38,545 nucleotides of DNA, taken from NCBI GenBank assembly GCA_964368455.1, contig CAYJAZ010000025.1:1-38545 (forward strand), written 5' to 3'. A program made the position numbers and the translations under genes. Below the pieces are notes generated by a model. The model was not told where the DNA came from. It saw only the letters and a list, made by a program, of their open reading frames with translations, and searched no databases. The DNA comes from CAYJAZ01 sp964368455. GTDB taxonomy: Bacteria; Desulfobacterota; Desulfovibrionia; Desulfovibrionales; Desulfovibrionaceae. The first letter of the stretch is position 1; the number at the start of each line of letters is the position of its first letter. Below are positions 25,770 to 32,911 of this stretch, in pieces.

Positions 25770-27089
25770 TTACTTGTTTTCTGTGCTTGGAACAGTAACA
25801 TTAAGTTCTTCAAGCAAAGTTCCTGCAAGAGCATGTATACGGTATTGTCCAATGATTGCATCTGTGCGTGAAAGTACAGCATTTACTTGTGCAATAAAGT
25901 ATTCATTTTCCATATCAAGCAAGTTCAATAAATCTTTTTGGCCCACTTCAAATTGTTTGTAGAAATTTGAAAGTGCGATCTTGCCAGATTTTTCTGCACT
26001 AGTATAGATAGGGTATTGTGCTAATGCAGTTTGCGTGCGATCGTAAGAAAGTTTAATTTGTTCAAGAACAGAATCTTTTGCATCTAACTTCTTACTCTTG
26101 TATTGTCTTTCTTTTGCGGAAGCAGCTTTGTAATTTGCCATTCTTTCGCCACCAGTATAGATATCCCAGCTAAAATTAACCATTGCATTCCAAGCAAAAA
26201 TATCTCTATTGTCGCCTGTGTCACGAGATTGGTATGATGGGCCAAGATCTAAGCTAAGATAAGGCGAGAATGTGCTTTTTGAAATATTTTTTTCTTTGCT
26301 AGCAGCAACTAATTGTGCTTGAGCCATGTTTAAAGTTGGACTTTTTGCAAGAGCTATTTCTTGTGCTTCTTCAACTGTTGCATAAATAGTTTTTGGTGCT
26401 TGAATAGCTTCTAGTTTTTCAGGAGCTTCCATGCCTGTGAGGCGTTTATAAGAAGTGCGAGCTTCGTTATAAGCATTTACATACGAAATATTAGTTGCTT
26501 TTGCATTGTTATAACGTAATAAACCTTGCTCTAATTCGCCTCTGCTTGTGAGGCCTTCTTTGAACCTTCTTTGAAGAAGATTTACTATGCTTTTAAGAGA
26601 TTTTACATTTTTGTTAGATTTTTCAATAAGTTCTTTTCTGCGTAGAATATCAATATGCATGCTCAATGTTGAAAAAGCAATGCTTGTTGAAGTGTCAAGT
26701 AATCCATAAATTGAAAAATCATGCAAAGCTTTATGTACAGCAACATTAGAACTTGTCTTCATGCCATCCCATAACATTTGACTCACATTTAAGCCAAGTT
26801 CATTCACATAAGTTGAGTCGTCGTAAGAATTAGTGTCTCTTGAATATTTTGATTCTTCTTGCTGAAAACCTGTTCCAGCCCAAATGCCTATACGTGGAAA
26901 ATAACCAGCCTGCGCTTCTCTAATTTTATGAGTAGCCATAATTTCAGCTTCTTTTGAATCCATTATCTGTGGATTATAATTGAATGCATTTTCTAAACTT
27001 TGATTCAATGTAAAAGTTTCATCAGCAAAAGAAGGCGTAGAAATACTTGTCATAAGTAGTGCTAATAAAGCAATAGAGCGTAATTTCAT
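25770..27089 (-). CDS. Type I secretion outer-membrane channel (TolC family)
   Basis: A 439-residue outer-membrane efflux protein. The signal peptide ends near SFA (residue 22). Two internally similar halves of long helices are visible: TLNQSLENAFNYNPQIMDSK in the first and TVEEAQEIALAKSPTLNMAQ in the second, the usual TolC duplication. AAAAGGA precedes the ATG by 8 bases. It is first gene of the secretion operon, so outer-membrane, inner-membrane and adaptor parts are all encoded together. Confidence 0.92.
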   Translation of the reverse strand: MKLRSIALLALLMTSISTPSFADETFTLNQSLENAFNYNPQIMDSKEAEIMATHKIREAQAGYFPRIGIWAGTGFQQEESKYSRDTNSYDDSTYVNELGLNVSQMLWDGMKTSSNVAVHKALHDFSIYGLLDTSTSIAFSTLSMHIDILRRKELIEKSNKNVKSLKSIVNLLQRRFKEGLTSRGELEQGLLRYNNAKATNISYVNAYNEARTSYKRLTGMEAPEKLEAIQAPKTIYATVEEAQEIALAKSPTLNMAQAQLVAASKEKNISKSTFSPYLSLDLGPSYQSRDTGDNRDIFAWNAMVNFSWDIYTGGERMANYKAASAKERQYKSKKLDAKDSVLEQIKLSYDRTQTALAQYPIYTSAEKSGKIALSNFYKQFEVGQKDLLNLLDMENEYFIAQVNAVLSRTDAIIGQYRIHALAGTLLEELNVTVPSTENK

Positions 27090-27167
27090 AAATAAAATCC
27101 TTTTAAAAGAAGTTTTATCAATGCCTATAATTTAACTACAGGCTGTTTTTGTTAAAGTTCTTATCTA

Positions 27168-27196
27168 TTATTAGCAAAATTATTGCTTTTTGTCAA
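27168..27196 (-). promoter_or_regulatory. Sigma-70 promoter of the secretion operon
   Basis: On the minus strand TTGACA (27191-27196), a 17-base spacer, then TAATAA (27168-27173), about 80 bases before the tolC start. Confidence 0.7.
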
Positions 27197-27335
27197 ATTT
27201 ATTACTTCAAATTCAAGAGAAAATTGAAGAAAAAATATTTAAATAAAATAAATTAGATAAAATAAAGTAAGGTTAAATAAAATAAGTTTAAAAAATAAAA
27301 TATTTTTTGAAAAAATTTAATAAACTAAAAAATTC
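27197..27335. other. Extremely AT-rich spacer between divergent promoters
   Basis: This stretch is almost entirely A and T, with repeated TTAAATAAAATAA-like words (around 27238-27250 and 27273-27287). It separates the tolC promoter from that of the DtxR-family gene. Such DNA is often curved and bound by nucleoid proteins; I see no gene in it. Confidence 0.5.
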
Positions 27336-27364
27336 TTGCGAGTAAAAAAAAGATATGCTATAAA
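27336..27364 (+). promoter_or_regulatory. Sigma-70 promoter of the DtxR-family gene
   Basis: TTGCGA at 27336-27341, a 17-base spacer, then TATAAA at 27359-27364. The transcript would carry a leader of about 65 bases. Confidence 0.55.
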
Positions 27365-27436
27365 AATCAACGAATACGAATTATACTTTGTCTTAAAATA
27401 CACTAAAAGTCATACAAATTTCTAAATGGAGATATT

Positions 27437-27943
27437 ATGTCAGCAGCAGTCAAGCAAACAACAGCAAAAGTAGAAAAACTTTCTCCCATACTCGAAAATT
27501 ACCTCAAAGTAATCTTTCAAATCGAGCATTTAGAAGGTGCAGCACGTATGGGAAGTATTGCAGAAAAAGCCAATGTTTCGCCAGCTTCTGTCACAAGTGC
27601 ATTAAAATCTCTGCAAAAATTAGGTTATGTTAATTATAAGCCATACAAATTAGTAAGACTTACTGAAAATGGTAAGGAAATTGCCAAAAGAGTTATGCAT
27701 ACGCAAATTGTGTTAGAAGAATTTTTTAACAAAGTATTACACATGGATAAAGCTAAAGCAAAAAAATTAGCATGCGATGCAGAACATGTTTTTGATGAAG
27801 AAACTTTCCTGCAAATACGAAAACTTACCTATTATTTCATACATTCACCCGAAATACTCGATACATGGGAAGAAAAATTTCACAGAATATACGAAGCAAA
27901 AAGGGAAGAACACGTAAAAAAAAACATTAAAGAACTTTTCTAA
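27437..27943 (+). CDS. DtxR/MntR-family transcriptional regulator with altered metal sites
   Basis: A 168-residue regulator with a winged helix-turn-helix (residues 18-80, MGSIAEKANVSPASVTSALKSLQKLGYV) and a dimerisation domain. It lacks the C-terminal SH3-like domain. By alignment to DtxR from memory, C113, E116 and H117 (ACDAEH) match the primary-site Cys102/Glu105/His106, but Asn21 stands for Met10. The ancillary His79 and His98 are replaced by Gln and Lys, with only Glu94 kept. Metal sensing may therefore be changed or lost. GGAG lies 6 bases before the ATG. It is divergent from the secretion operon, which it might control (inference). Confidence 0.85.
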   Translation: MSAAVKQTTAKVEKLSPILENYLKVIFQIEHLEGAARMGSIAEKANVSPASVTSALKSLQKLGYVNYKPYKLVRLTENGKEIAKRVMHTQIVLEEFFNKVLHMDKAKAKKLACDAEHVFDEETFLQIRKLTYYFIHSPEILDTWEEKFHRIYEAKREEHVKKNIKELF

Positions 27944-27945
27944 AA

Positions 27946-27988
27946 AAAATCTTTGCAAATTATACAAAATATAATGAGCAAAGATTTT
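27946..27988. terminator. Bidirectional terminator after the DtxR-family gene
   Basis: AAAATCTTTGC (27946-27956) pairs with GCAAAGATTTT (27978-27988). An inner ATTATA/TATAAT helix extends the stem. It lies between convergent genes and has A/T runs on both sides. Confidence 0.75.
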
Positions 27989-28009
27989 AAATTTAACAAA
28001 GAAACATGC

Positions 28010-28369
28010 TTATTTAGTAAGAACAAAAGAAAATTTTTGCATTTCTTCCATAACTTCAGAAACCTTGGCAAGTACTAAAAATTCTCTGTCCTGTTCATAA
28101 AGTTCACGCTCTTCTTCTAAATTGGCAAATTCATCATCAAAATTAGTGATATCTCCCTGAGCATCCGTGTCTTCATAAAAATTTTCAGGATCAAAAATCG
28201 AGAGCATTCTCTCATGCGAATAATAATAATCCAATATAGGAAAATAATTATCTCCTATAGCCTTGTCCTGTCTTAAAATCTGAATCTCTTCGTCTAATTG
28301 AAGAATTCCATCTTCAATGTCTTCCTTCAATTCATCAAGTAAGTCTGTATAATCATAATTAATATTCAC
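28010..28369 (-). CDS. Unknown acidic protein, GTG start
   Basis: A 119-residue, strongly acidic protein rich in Asp, Glu and Tyr. It has two predicted helical/coiled segments (DLLDELKEDIEDGILQLDEE near 8-27; NLEEERELYEQDREFLVLAK near 83-102) and no membrane segment. The start is GTG at 28367-28369, supported by AAAGGAG 8 bases upstream. It follows the 84-residue gene by 15 bases, so the two form a small operon. I do not recognise it; it might be a partner or chaperone of the hydrophobic protein encoded before it (inference). Confidence 0.7.
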   Translation of the reverse strand: MNINYDYTDLLDELKEDIEDGILQLDEEIQILRQDKAIGDNYFPILDYYYSHERMLSIFDPENFYEDTDAQGDITNFDDEFANLEEERELYEQDREFLVLAKVSEVMEEMQKFSFVLTK

Positions 28370-28384
28370 AAATAATTCTCCTTT

Positions 28385-28639
28385 CTAAACTTCAATAGGT
28401 GCGTCAATATCCGCTTTCCATAAATCAAGTAGCTCAACAAAAACCTCAAGTAAACCATCAAAAAAAGAAAGAACGCCAGAAAGAATGTCTATCGGGACTG
28501 ATATAAATCCTAAGAAATCCATTGATCCAGCCCAGTGTGAAAGCATATCAAGAAAAGAAAGAGGATAATCTAAAAAATTACTCATCATCTCAGCCATAAA
28601 AGCAAAAGAATTAATAAGCACAAGAAGGAAATCAAGCAT
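28385..28639 (-). CDS. Unknown small hydrophobic/amphipathic protein
   Basis: An 84-residue protein made of Leu/Phe-rich stretches spaced by Asp and Ser, such as LDFLLVLINSFAFMAEMM, LDYPLSFLDMLSHW and VLSFFDGLLEVFVELLDLW. It looks like a set of amphipathic helices or one membrane hairpin. There is no cysteine and no clear cleavage site. The ribosome site (GAAGA) is weak. It is first gene of a two-gene unit with the acidic 119-residue protein. The family is not recognised. Confidence 0.6.
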   Translation of the reverse strand: MLDFLLVLINSFAFMAEMMSNFLDYPLSFLDMLSHWAGSMDFLGFISVPIDILSGVLSFFDGLLEVFVELLDLWKADIDAPIEV

Positions 28640-28734
28640 AAAATCTTCGATGGAAAAAAGGTTAAAAAAATTGGAACTTTAGAAAAAAATAAAGAAATAT
28701 ACAGCAAATGTCAAGAAATGACTTTTGAGTATTA

Positions 28735-28895
28735 TTTTTTTGTCTGCTATGCCTCCGGCGGCCAAAGGAGTTGAACCCCTTTGGAAACCCCAATAAGGCA
28801 AGGTGAGTGCGTAGGGATTTAGCTAAAGAAGTTATTTTTTATTTTTTTATTTGCGAAAAAGTTTTAAGAGTGAGAGGCTCTCGCCTCTCATTCTT
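28735..28895 (-). repeat. Modular intergenic repeat, copy 2 (reversed)
   Basis: Same parts as copy 1, read on the minus strand. There is a 13-bp stem-loop with GAGAGGC/GCCTCTC core (28866-28895), then the constant AAAACTTTTTCGCAAATAAA block (28846-28865). These are followed by CCCTACGCA...ACCTTGC, the second stem-loop (28762-28784) and CCGGAGGCATAGCAGACA. In the second stem the closing pair is C:G instead of G:C, a compensated double change relative to copy 1. The space from 28640 to 28734 holds nothing else that I can identify. Confidence 0.75.
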
Positions 28896-29186
28896 AAATA
28901 CTGTTTCGCTTTAAAATGGTAAGAAACAGTTTTTACAAAGATTAAGTGAGCATTTGTCACTACGTTCCAAATGTATGTAGGTTTTGTTTGATTTAAGAGG
29001 CATAGATTGCCACGTCTTTCACTTCGTTCACTCCTCGCAATGACGAGTCTAGAATATTTCGTTCGTGGCTTACGATTTTTTTTATCACACAAAATAATGA
29101 ACTCACATTTGGAACGCAGTGACAAATGGTAGCTTAGTTTCTGCATAAACTCTTTTCTCACTATTTTAAAGCGAAACAGTATTTAA
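28894..29186. repeat. Nested inverted-repeat element (MITE-like)
   Basis: A perfect 24-bp inverted repeat bounds the element (28894-28917 and 29163-29186, containing ACTGTTTCGCTTTAAAAT). Inside is a second 24-bp inverted repeat with one mismatch (28951-28974 and 29105-29128, CATTTGTCACT-A/G-CGTTCCAAATGT). The core (29008-29046) reads, on the minus strand, GTCATTGCGAGGAGTGAACG then AAGTGAAAGACGTGGCAAT. This resembles an intergenic repeat seen in many unrelated bacterial genomes. It has no transposase. An open frame of 104 codons across it is an artefact of the repeat. Confidence 0.7.
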
Positions 29187-29187
29187 T

Positions 29188-29334
29188 GTTTTGGTGCGAA
29201 GCAGCAAAACTTTAAAACTTTTTCGCAAATAAAAAAAATAAAGGAATATTAACCAATACCCTAGGTGCTCACCTTGCCTTATTCGGGTTTGCAAAGGGGG
29301 TGTGCCCCTTTGCCCGTCGGAGACATTAAAAAAT
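29188..29334 (+). repeat. Modular intergenic repeat, copy 3
   Basis: Same orientation as copy 1. The leading stem-loop is GTTTTGGTGC/GCAGCAAAAC (29188-29210, one mismatch), followed by the constant AAAACTTTTTCGCAAATAAA block (29214-29233). The second stem-loop has a perfect GCAAAGGGG/CCCCTTTGC stem (29291-29313). With copy 2 it forms an outer inverted pair around the MITE-like element. The tail after 29320 has diverged. Confidence 0.7.
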
Positions 29335-29342
29335 ATAAAATA

Positions 29343-29387
29343 AAAAAAGGGAAGTTCGTTTTTTTGTTTAACGAACTTCCCTTTTTT
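29343..29387 (-). terminator. Rho-independent terminator of gcvPA-gcvPB
   Basis: An 18-bp stem, AAAAAAGGGAAGTTCGTT (29343-29360) with AACGAACTTCCCTTTTTT (29370-29387), and a 9-base loop. It is followed on the minus strand by a T-run. It begins 28 bases after the gcvPB stop. Confidence 0.9.
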
Positions 29388-29414
29388 TTGGATTTTTAAT
29401 TTATTACTTACGGA

Positions 29415-30860
29415 CTACTTATCTTCAATTAATACCATGGAACGTGCGGCGAGGGTTTCGTCGAGTCTTCTGACAGGAGTTGTGAGTGGGTATTCGTGTA
29501 ATTCTTCAGGACTTTTTGTAAGGATGTCGTGAATTGTATCACAGAATTTATCTAAGGTTTCTTTAGATTCTGTTTCTGTTGGTTCAAACATGAGACATTC
29601 TTTGACTATGAGTGGGAAGTATATGGTAGGCGCGTGGAAACCAGCTTCTAACAAGCCTTTTGCTATATCTAATGCCTTATAGTTTCCTGGTGCTGAAGCG
29701 ACAAATTCGTGCATACAAGGTCTATCTTTGTATGGAACGTCAAGCACGTCAGCGAGTTTTGCCATCATGTAGTTTGCGTTGAGAACAGCATATTCAGATG
29801 CTCTTCTAAGGCCGTTTCCGCCGAGTCTGAACATGTAGGCATATGCTTTTACCATAACGGAGAAGTTTCCGTAGAATGGTGCTATATAGCCAAGTGATTT
29901 TGGATAGTCGTAGTTGAGGTAGAAAGAACCGTCTTGTTGTTTTGCAACACGTGAAATCGGGAGGAATTCTACCAATCTTTCTGACACACCAACTGGGCCT
30001 GAACCAGGTCCGCCACCACCGTGTGGAGTTCCTAATGTTTTGTGAACATTGAGGTGCACAACGTCAAAGCCAACATCGCCAACACGCATCTTACCCATGA
30101 TAGCATTCATATTTGCACCGTCATAATAGAGTAAAGCGTCTACGCGACGTAATTTTTCAACTACAGTTTTAAGATGATTTTCGAATAATCCTAATGTGTT
30201 AGGGCAAGTCATCATAACTGCTGCTACATCGTCGTCAAGAGCTGCTTCAAGAGCTTCTGGGTCAACCATACCGTCTTTTGACACAATGGTAATAACTTCA
30301 TAGCCAGCAAGTGCGGCTGAAGCTGGATTTGTTCCGTGAGCTGCATCTGGGCAGATGATCTTTGTTTTCTTATTGCCTTTATTTCTGTGGTATGCAGCGA
30401 TGAGCATTGTACCAGCAAATTCACCGTGTGCACCAGCCATTGGCTGTAATGTGAAGGCTTTCATGCCTGTGAGTTCGCATAAGAATTCTTCTGCTTCCCA
30501 CATAAGTCTGAGTGCACCTTGGGTATAAAGGCCAGCACCTTTGATTTGTGGCATAAGTGGGTGAAGGTTTGCAAAACCAGGAAGAGCAGCTATATACTCC
30601 ATGAATTTTGCATTGTATTTCATTGTACAAGAACCAAGTGGGTAGAAATTTGAATCTACACAAACATTGAGCTTTGACAAGTTCATGAAATGGCGTACAA
30701 CATCGAGTTCAGAAAGTTCTGGAAGTTTTGCTTTTTCTTTACGCAATAAATTTTGCGGAATTAAATCAGAGGCTTTTGAATTTGCCTTTGGCGGAACGCA
30801 GCCTAATCTGCCTGGAACAGATTTTTCAAAAAGAGTTCTTCTGTCTATTGTATTTGTCAT
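29415..30860 (-). CDS. gcvPB: Glycine dehydrogenase (decarboxylating) subunit 2
   Basis: A 481-residue PLP subunit of the split P-protein of the glycine cleavage system. With GcvPA it decarboxylates glycine and passes the aminomethyl group to the lipoyl arm of GcvH. The PLP lysine is Lys274 in HLNVHKTLGTPHGGGGPG. Other family blocks are SCTMKYNAK, QPMAGAHGEFAG, PDAAHGTNPASA and YYDGANMNAIMG. It starts 23 bases after gcvPA. gcvT and gcvH are not in this window, and no glycine riboswitch precedes the operon. Confidence 0.95.
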   Translation of the reverse strand: MTNTIDRRTLFEKSVPGRLGCVPPKANSKASDLIPQNLLRKEKAKLPELSELDVVRHFMNLSKLNVCVDSNFYPLGSCTMKYNAKFMEYIAALPGFANLHPLMPQIKGAGLYTQGALRLMWEAEEFLCELTGMKAFTLQPMAGAHGEFAGTMLIAAYHRNKGNKKTKIICPDAAHGTNPASAALAGYEVITIVSKDGMVDPEALEAALDDDVAAVMMTCPNTLGLFENHLKTVVEKLRRVDALLYYDGANMNAIMGKMRVGDVGFDVVHLNVHKTLGTPHGGGGPGSGPVGVSERLVEFLPISRVAKQQDGSFYLNYDYPKSLGYIAPFYGNFSVMVKAYAYMFRLGGNGLRRASEYAVLNANYMMAKLADVLDVPYKDRPCMHEFVASAPGNYKALDIAKGLLEAGFHAPTIYFPLIVKECLMFEPTETESKETLDKFCDTIHDILTKSPEELHEYPLTTPVRRLDETLAARSMVLIEDK

Positions 30861-30883
30861 AATATTTTCTCTGTATGTTTTAT

Positions 30884-32230
30884 CTATTTTGAGGCAAGGT
30901 ATGCTTTAACCATTTCTGCAAGTATTCCAATATCTTCTTTTGTATGTCTTTCTGTACATGCAAGAAGAAGAACATTGTCCATACCTTTATAATATTTACC
31001 AAGAGGGAAGCCCGCTACATAACCTTTTTGTGTAAGAGCATCTACTAAATCGTAAGCACTGATAGGTAGTTTGAGAGCTACTTCGTATGAGTATGGAAGA
31101 GAATTATCTGAAAGTCTTTCTACTCCATCGATAGCAGTTAGTTTTTCTACTGCATAACGAGTGTTTTCCATAGAAAGAAGGGCAGTACGTTCCATGCCTT
31201 CGCTGCCAAGAAGTGACATATAGATAACAGAACGCATAGCACAGAGGGCTTGGTTTGAACAGATATTTGAAGTTGCCTTTGCACGGCGGATATGTTGTTC
31301 ACGAGCTTGAAGAGTGAGAACGTAGCCAACTTTACCGTCAACATCTTGTGTTCTACCGACGATTCTGCCTGGGAATTGTCTGATGAGTTCTTTTTTACAA
31401 CACATAATACCTAGGTATGGCCCACCAAAAGAAAGAGGTAAACCAAGAACTTGGCCGTCTGCTACGCCAATATCAGCTCCCATTTCGCCAGGTGTTTTTA
31501 ATAAAGCTTGCATCATTGGCTGAATTGCTATGACGCCTAATGCTTTTTTCTCATGTGCATAATTGAAAAGATCTGTGAAATCATAGATATTACCAAAGAA
31601 GTTTGGATTTTGCACAAGAACTGAAGCAGTGTTATCGTCTATAGCAGCTTTTAATGCATCGATTTGTGTCATACCGTCTTTTTGCTCAACTTCTACTAAT
31701 TCTAGATTGAGGTTTACTGTATAAGAACGTATCATTGTGAGCCAAATAGGAGAAACAGCAGAATCAATAACAATACGTCTTTTGCCTGTATGACGAATAG
31801 ACATCATTATTGCTTCAAAGAGTGCAGAACCACCGTCATAAACGGAAGCGTTTGCACAATCTAAGTCCATAAGGCGAGCACATGAAGTTTGGTATTCAAA
31901 AATACCTTGTAAAGTGCCTTGCGCAACTTCTGGTTGATAAGGAGTGTAGGCTGTAACAAATTCGCCACGACTTGATAAAGTATCCACTGCTTTTGGAATT
32001 GCATGATCGTAAAAACCAGCACCTAAGAAAGACACAAGGTCTAACTTATTCATTTGTGCAAGTTTTTCAAAATACTTACACACTTCATCTTCAGATTTTG
32101 TTTCTGGAAGATTGTAGGATTGTGGTTTCATGTCGTCTTTGATATCTATGAAAAGATCTTCAATAGTACGCACTCCAACAACATCAAGCATTTGCTTTAA
32201 TTCACTTTCTGTATGCGGTATATAAGGCAT
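30884..32230 (-). CDS. gcvPA: Glycine dehydrogenase (decarboxylating) subunit 1
   Basis: A 448-residue partner of GcvPB, equivalent to the N-terminal half of the single-chain P-protein; it lacks the PLP lysine. Family blocks include SFLGAGFYDHAIP, TAYTPYQPEVAQGTLQ, EYQT, ANASVYDGG and the Gly-rich LSFGGPYLG. GGAAGGAC stands 7 bases before the ATG, and the length is normal. A sigma-70 promoter lies about 50 bases upstream. Confidence 0.95.
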   Translation of the reverse strand: MPYIPHTESELKQMLDVVGVRTIEDLFIDIKDDMKPQSYNLPETKSEDEVCKYFEKLAQMNKLDLVSFLGAGFYDHAIPKAVDTLSSRGEFVTAYTPYQPEVAQGTLQGIFEYQTSCARLMDLDCANASVYDGGSALFEAIMMSIRHTGKRRIVIDSAVSPIWLTMIRSYTVNLNLELVEVEQKDGMTQIDALKAAIDDNTASVLVQNPNFFGNIYDFTDLFNYAHEKKALGVIAIQPMMQALLKTPGEMGADIGVADGQVLGLPLSFGGPYLGIMCCKKELIRQFPGRIVGRTQDVDGKVGYVLTLQAREQHIRRAKATSNICSNQALCAMRSVIYMSLLGSEGMERTALLSMENTRYAVEKLTAIDGVERLSDNSLPYSYEVALKLPISAYDLVDALTQKGYVAGFPLGKYYKGMDNVLLLACTERHTKEDIGILAEMVKAYLASK

Positions 32231-32279
32231 AGATTTGTCCTTCCTATTTAGTTTTTTCTAGTTGTTAATAGGTAGCTGT

Positions 32280-32308
32280 ACTCTAGCTTTTTTTTGCTCT
32301 TTCGTCAA
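32280..32308 (-). promoter_or_regulatory. Sigma-70 promoter of gcvPA-gcvPB
   Basis: On the minus strand TTGACG (32303-32308), a 17-base spacer, then TAGAGT (32280-32285). The leader of about 45 bases is too short for a glycine riboswitch and lacks its motifs. Confidence 0.55.
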
Positions 32309-32335
32309 ATAAAAAAGCGTGTTTAAGCAAAAAGA

Positions 32336-32378
32336 AAACATCGCTAAATATGAAAAATTTCACAAGAAAACGATGTTT
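32336..32378 (-). terminator. Probable terminator of the argH operon
   Basis: AAACATCG (32336-32343) pairs with CGATGTTT (32371-32378), with extra AAAT/ATTT pairing in the loop. On the minus strand it is followed by TTTTCTTTTT. Confidence 0.6.
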
Positions 32379-32415
32379 AATTTATAAGTAGAAATATATC
32401 TTTATAAGTAAAAAC

Positions 32416-32871
32416 TTATCGAGAGATTAAATATTTTTTGATGCCTTCAGAAGGCAGATTTGCCATTTCTTTGAGAAGCTTTAAAGCAGAAGAAATATCT
32501 TCCACCCAATGCGTGCAAGAGCCATAAAGCATTAAACCAGCAGATTCAAGAGGGCCGCGAATGCCAAGTATAGGCAAATCTTTAGCACAAGCCATACCAA
32601 TTTCAACGCCAGCATCTTGTCCTGATTGGCCTAGATAGAGAACTATATCAGCTGTTGTGCAGGATTGTTTACAAAAAGTATACACAGTGCCGCCATTATC
32701 GTCAGTATCCATCCATTCACGTCTTTGTGCAGGATTTAAACCTTCTGGTACAGAAGCTTTCTTTGTCCAATCAAGTATTTCATAACCCATTTCTTCTAAA
32801 TTTTTTGTCAATAATTGTACGGCATGAATATGACGAAAAGAAGAGGCAATGTAGATTTTTTTACTATTCAT
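32416..32871 (-). CDS. Nucleoside 2-deoxyribosyltransferase-like protein
   Basis: A 151-residue cytoplasmic protein with a flavodoxin-like fold typical of the nucleoside 2-deoxyribosyltransferase/YtoQ-like group. It starts KIYIASSF and has ADIVLYLGQSGQDAGVEIGMACA near 74-96, where Glu90 fits the family's catalytic Glu position. Family members transfer deoxyribose or hydrolyse N-glycosidic bonds, but many, like this one, have no assigned substrate. It follows argH by 40 bases and is probably co-transcribed. It could also be a non-catalytic nucleotide-binding protein. Confidence 0.65.
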   Translation of the reverse strand: MNSKKIYIASSFRHIHAVQLLTKNLEEMGYEILDWTKKASVPEGLNPAQRREWMDTDDNGGTVYTFCKQSCTTADIVLYLGQSGQDAGVEIGMACAKDLPILGIRGPLESAGLMLYGSCTHWVEDISSALKLLKEMANLPSEGIKKYLISR

Positions 32872-32911
32872 TTTTTTCTCAAGTTCTTTATTTAAAAGTC
32901 TTTCTTTGACT

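Noticed and set aside
28847..29161. 104-codon open frame on the minus strand
   Set aside because: It runs across the inverted-repeat element, includes the ARSERSERRGNL peptide typical of mistranslated intergenic repeats, and is explained by the repeat.
32231..32330. Glycine riboswitch before gcvPA
   Set aside because: The leader from the sigma-70 promoter is only about 45 bases and lacks the paired aptamer motifs.
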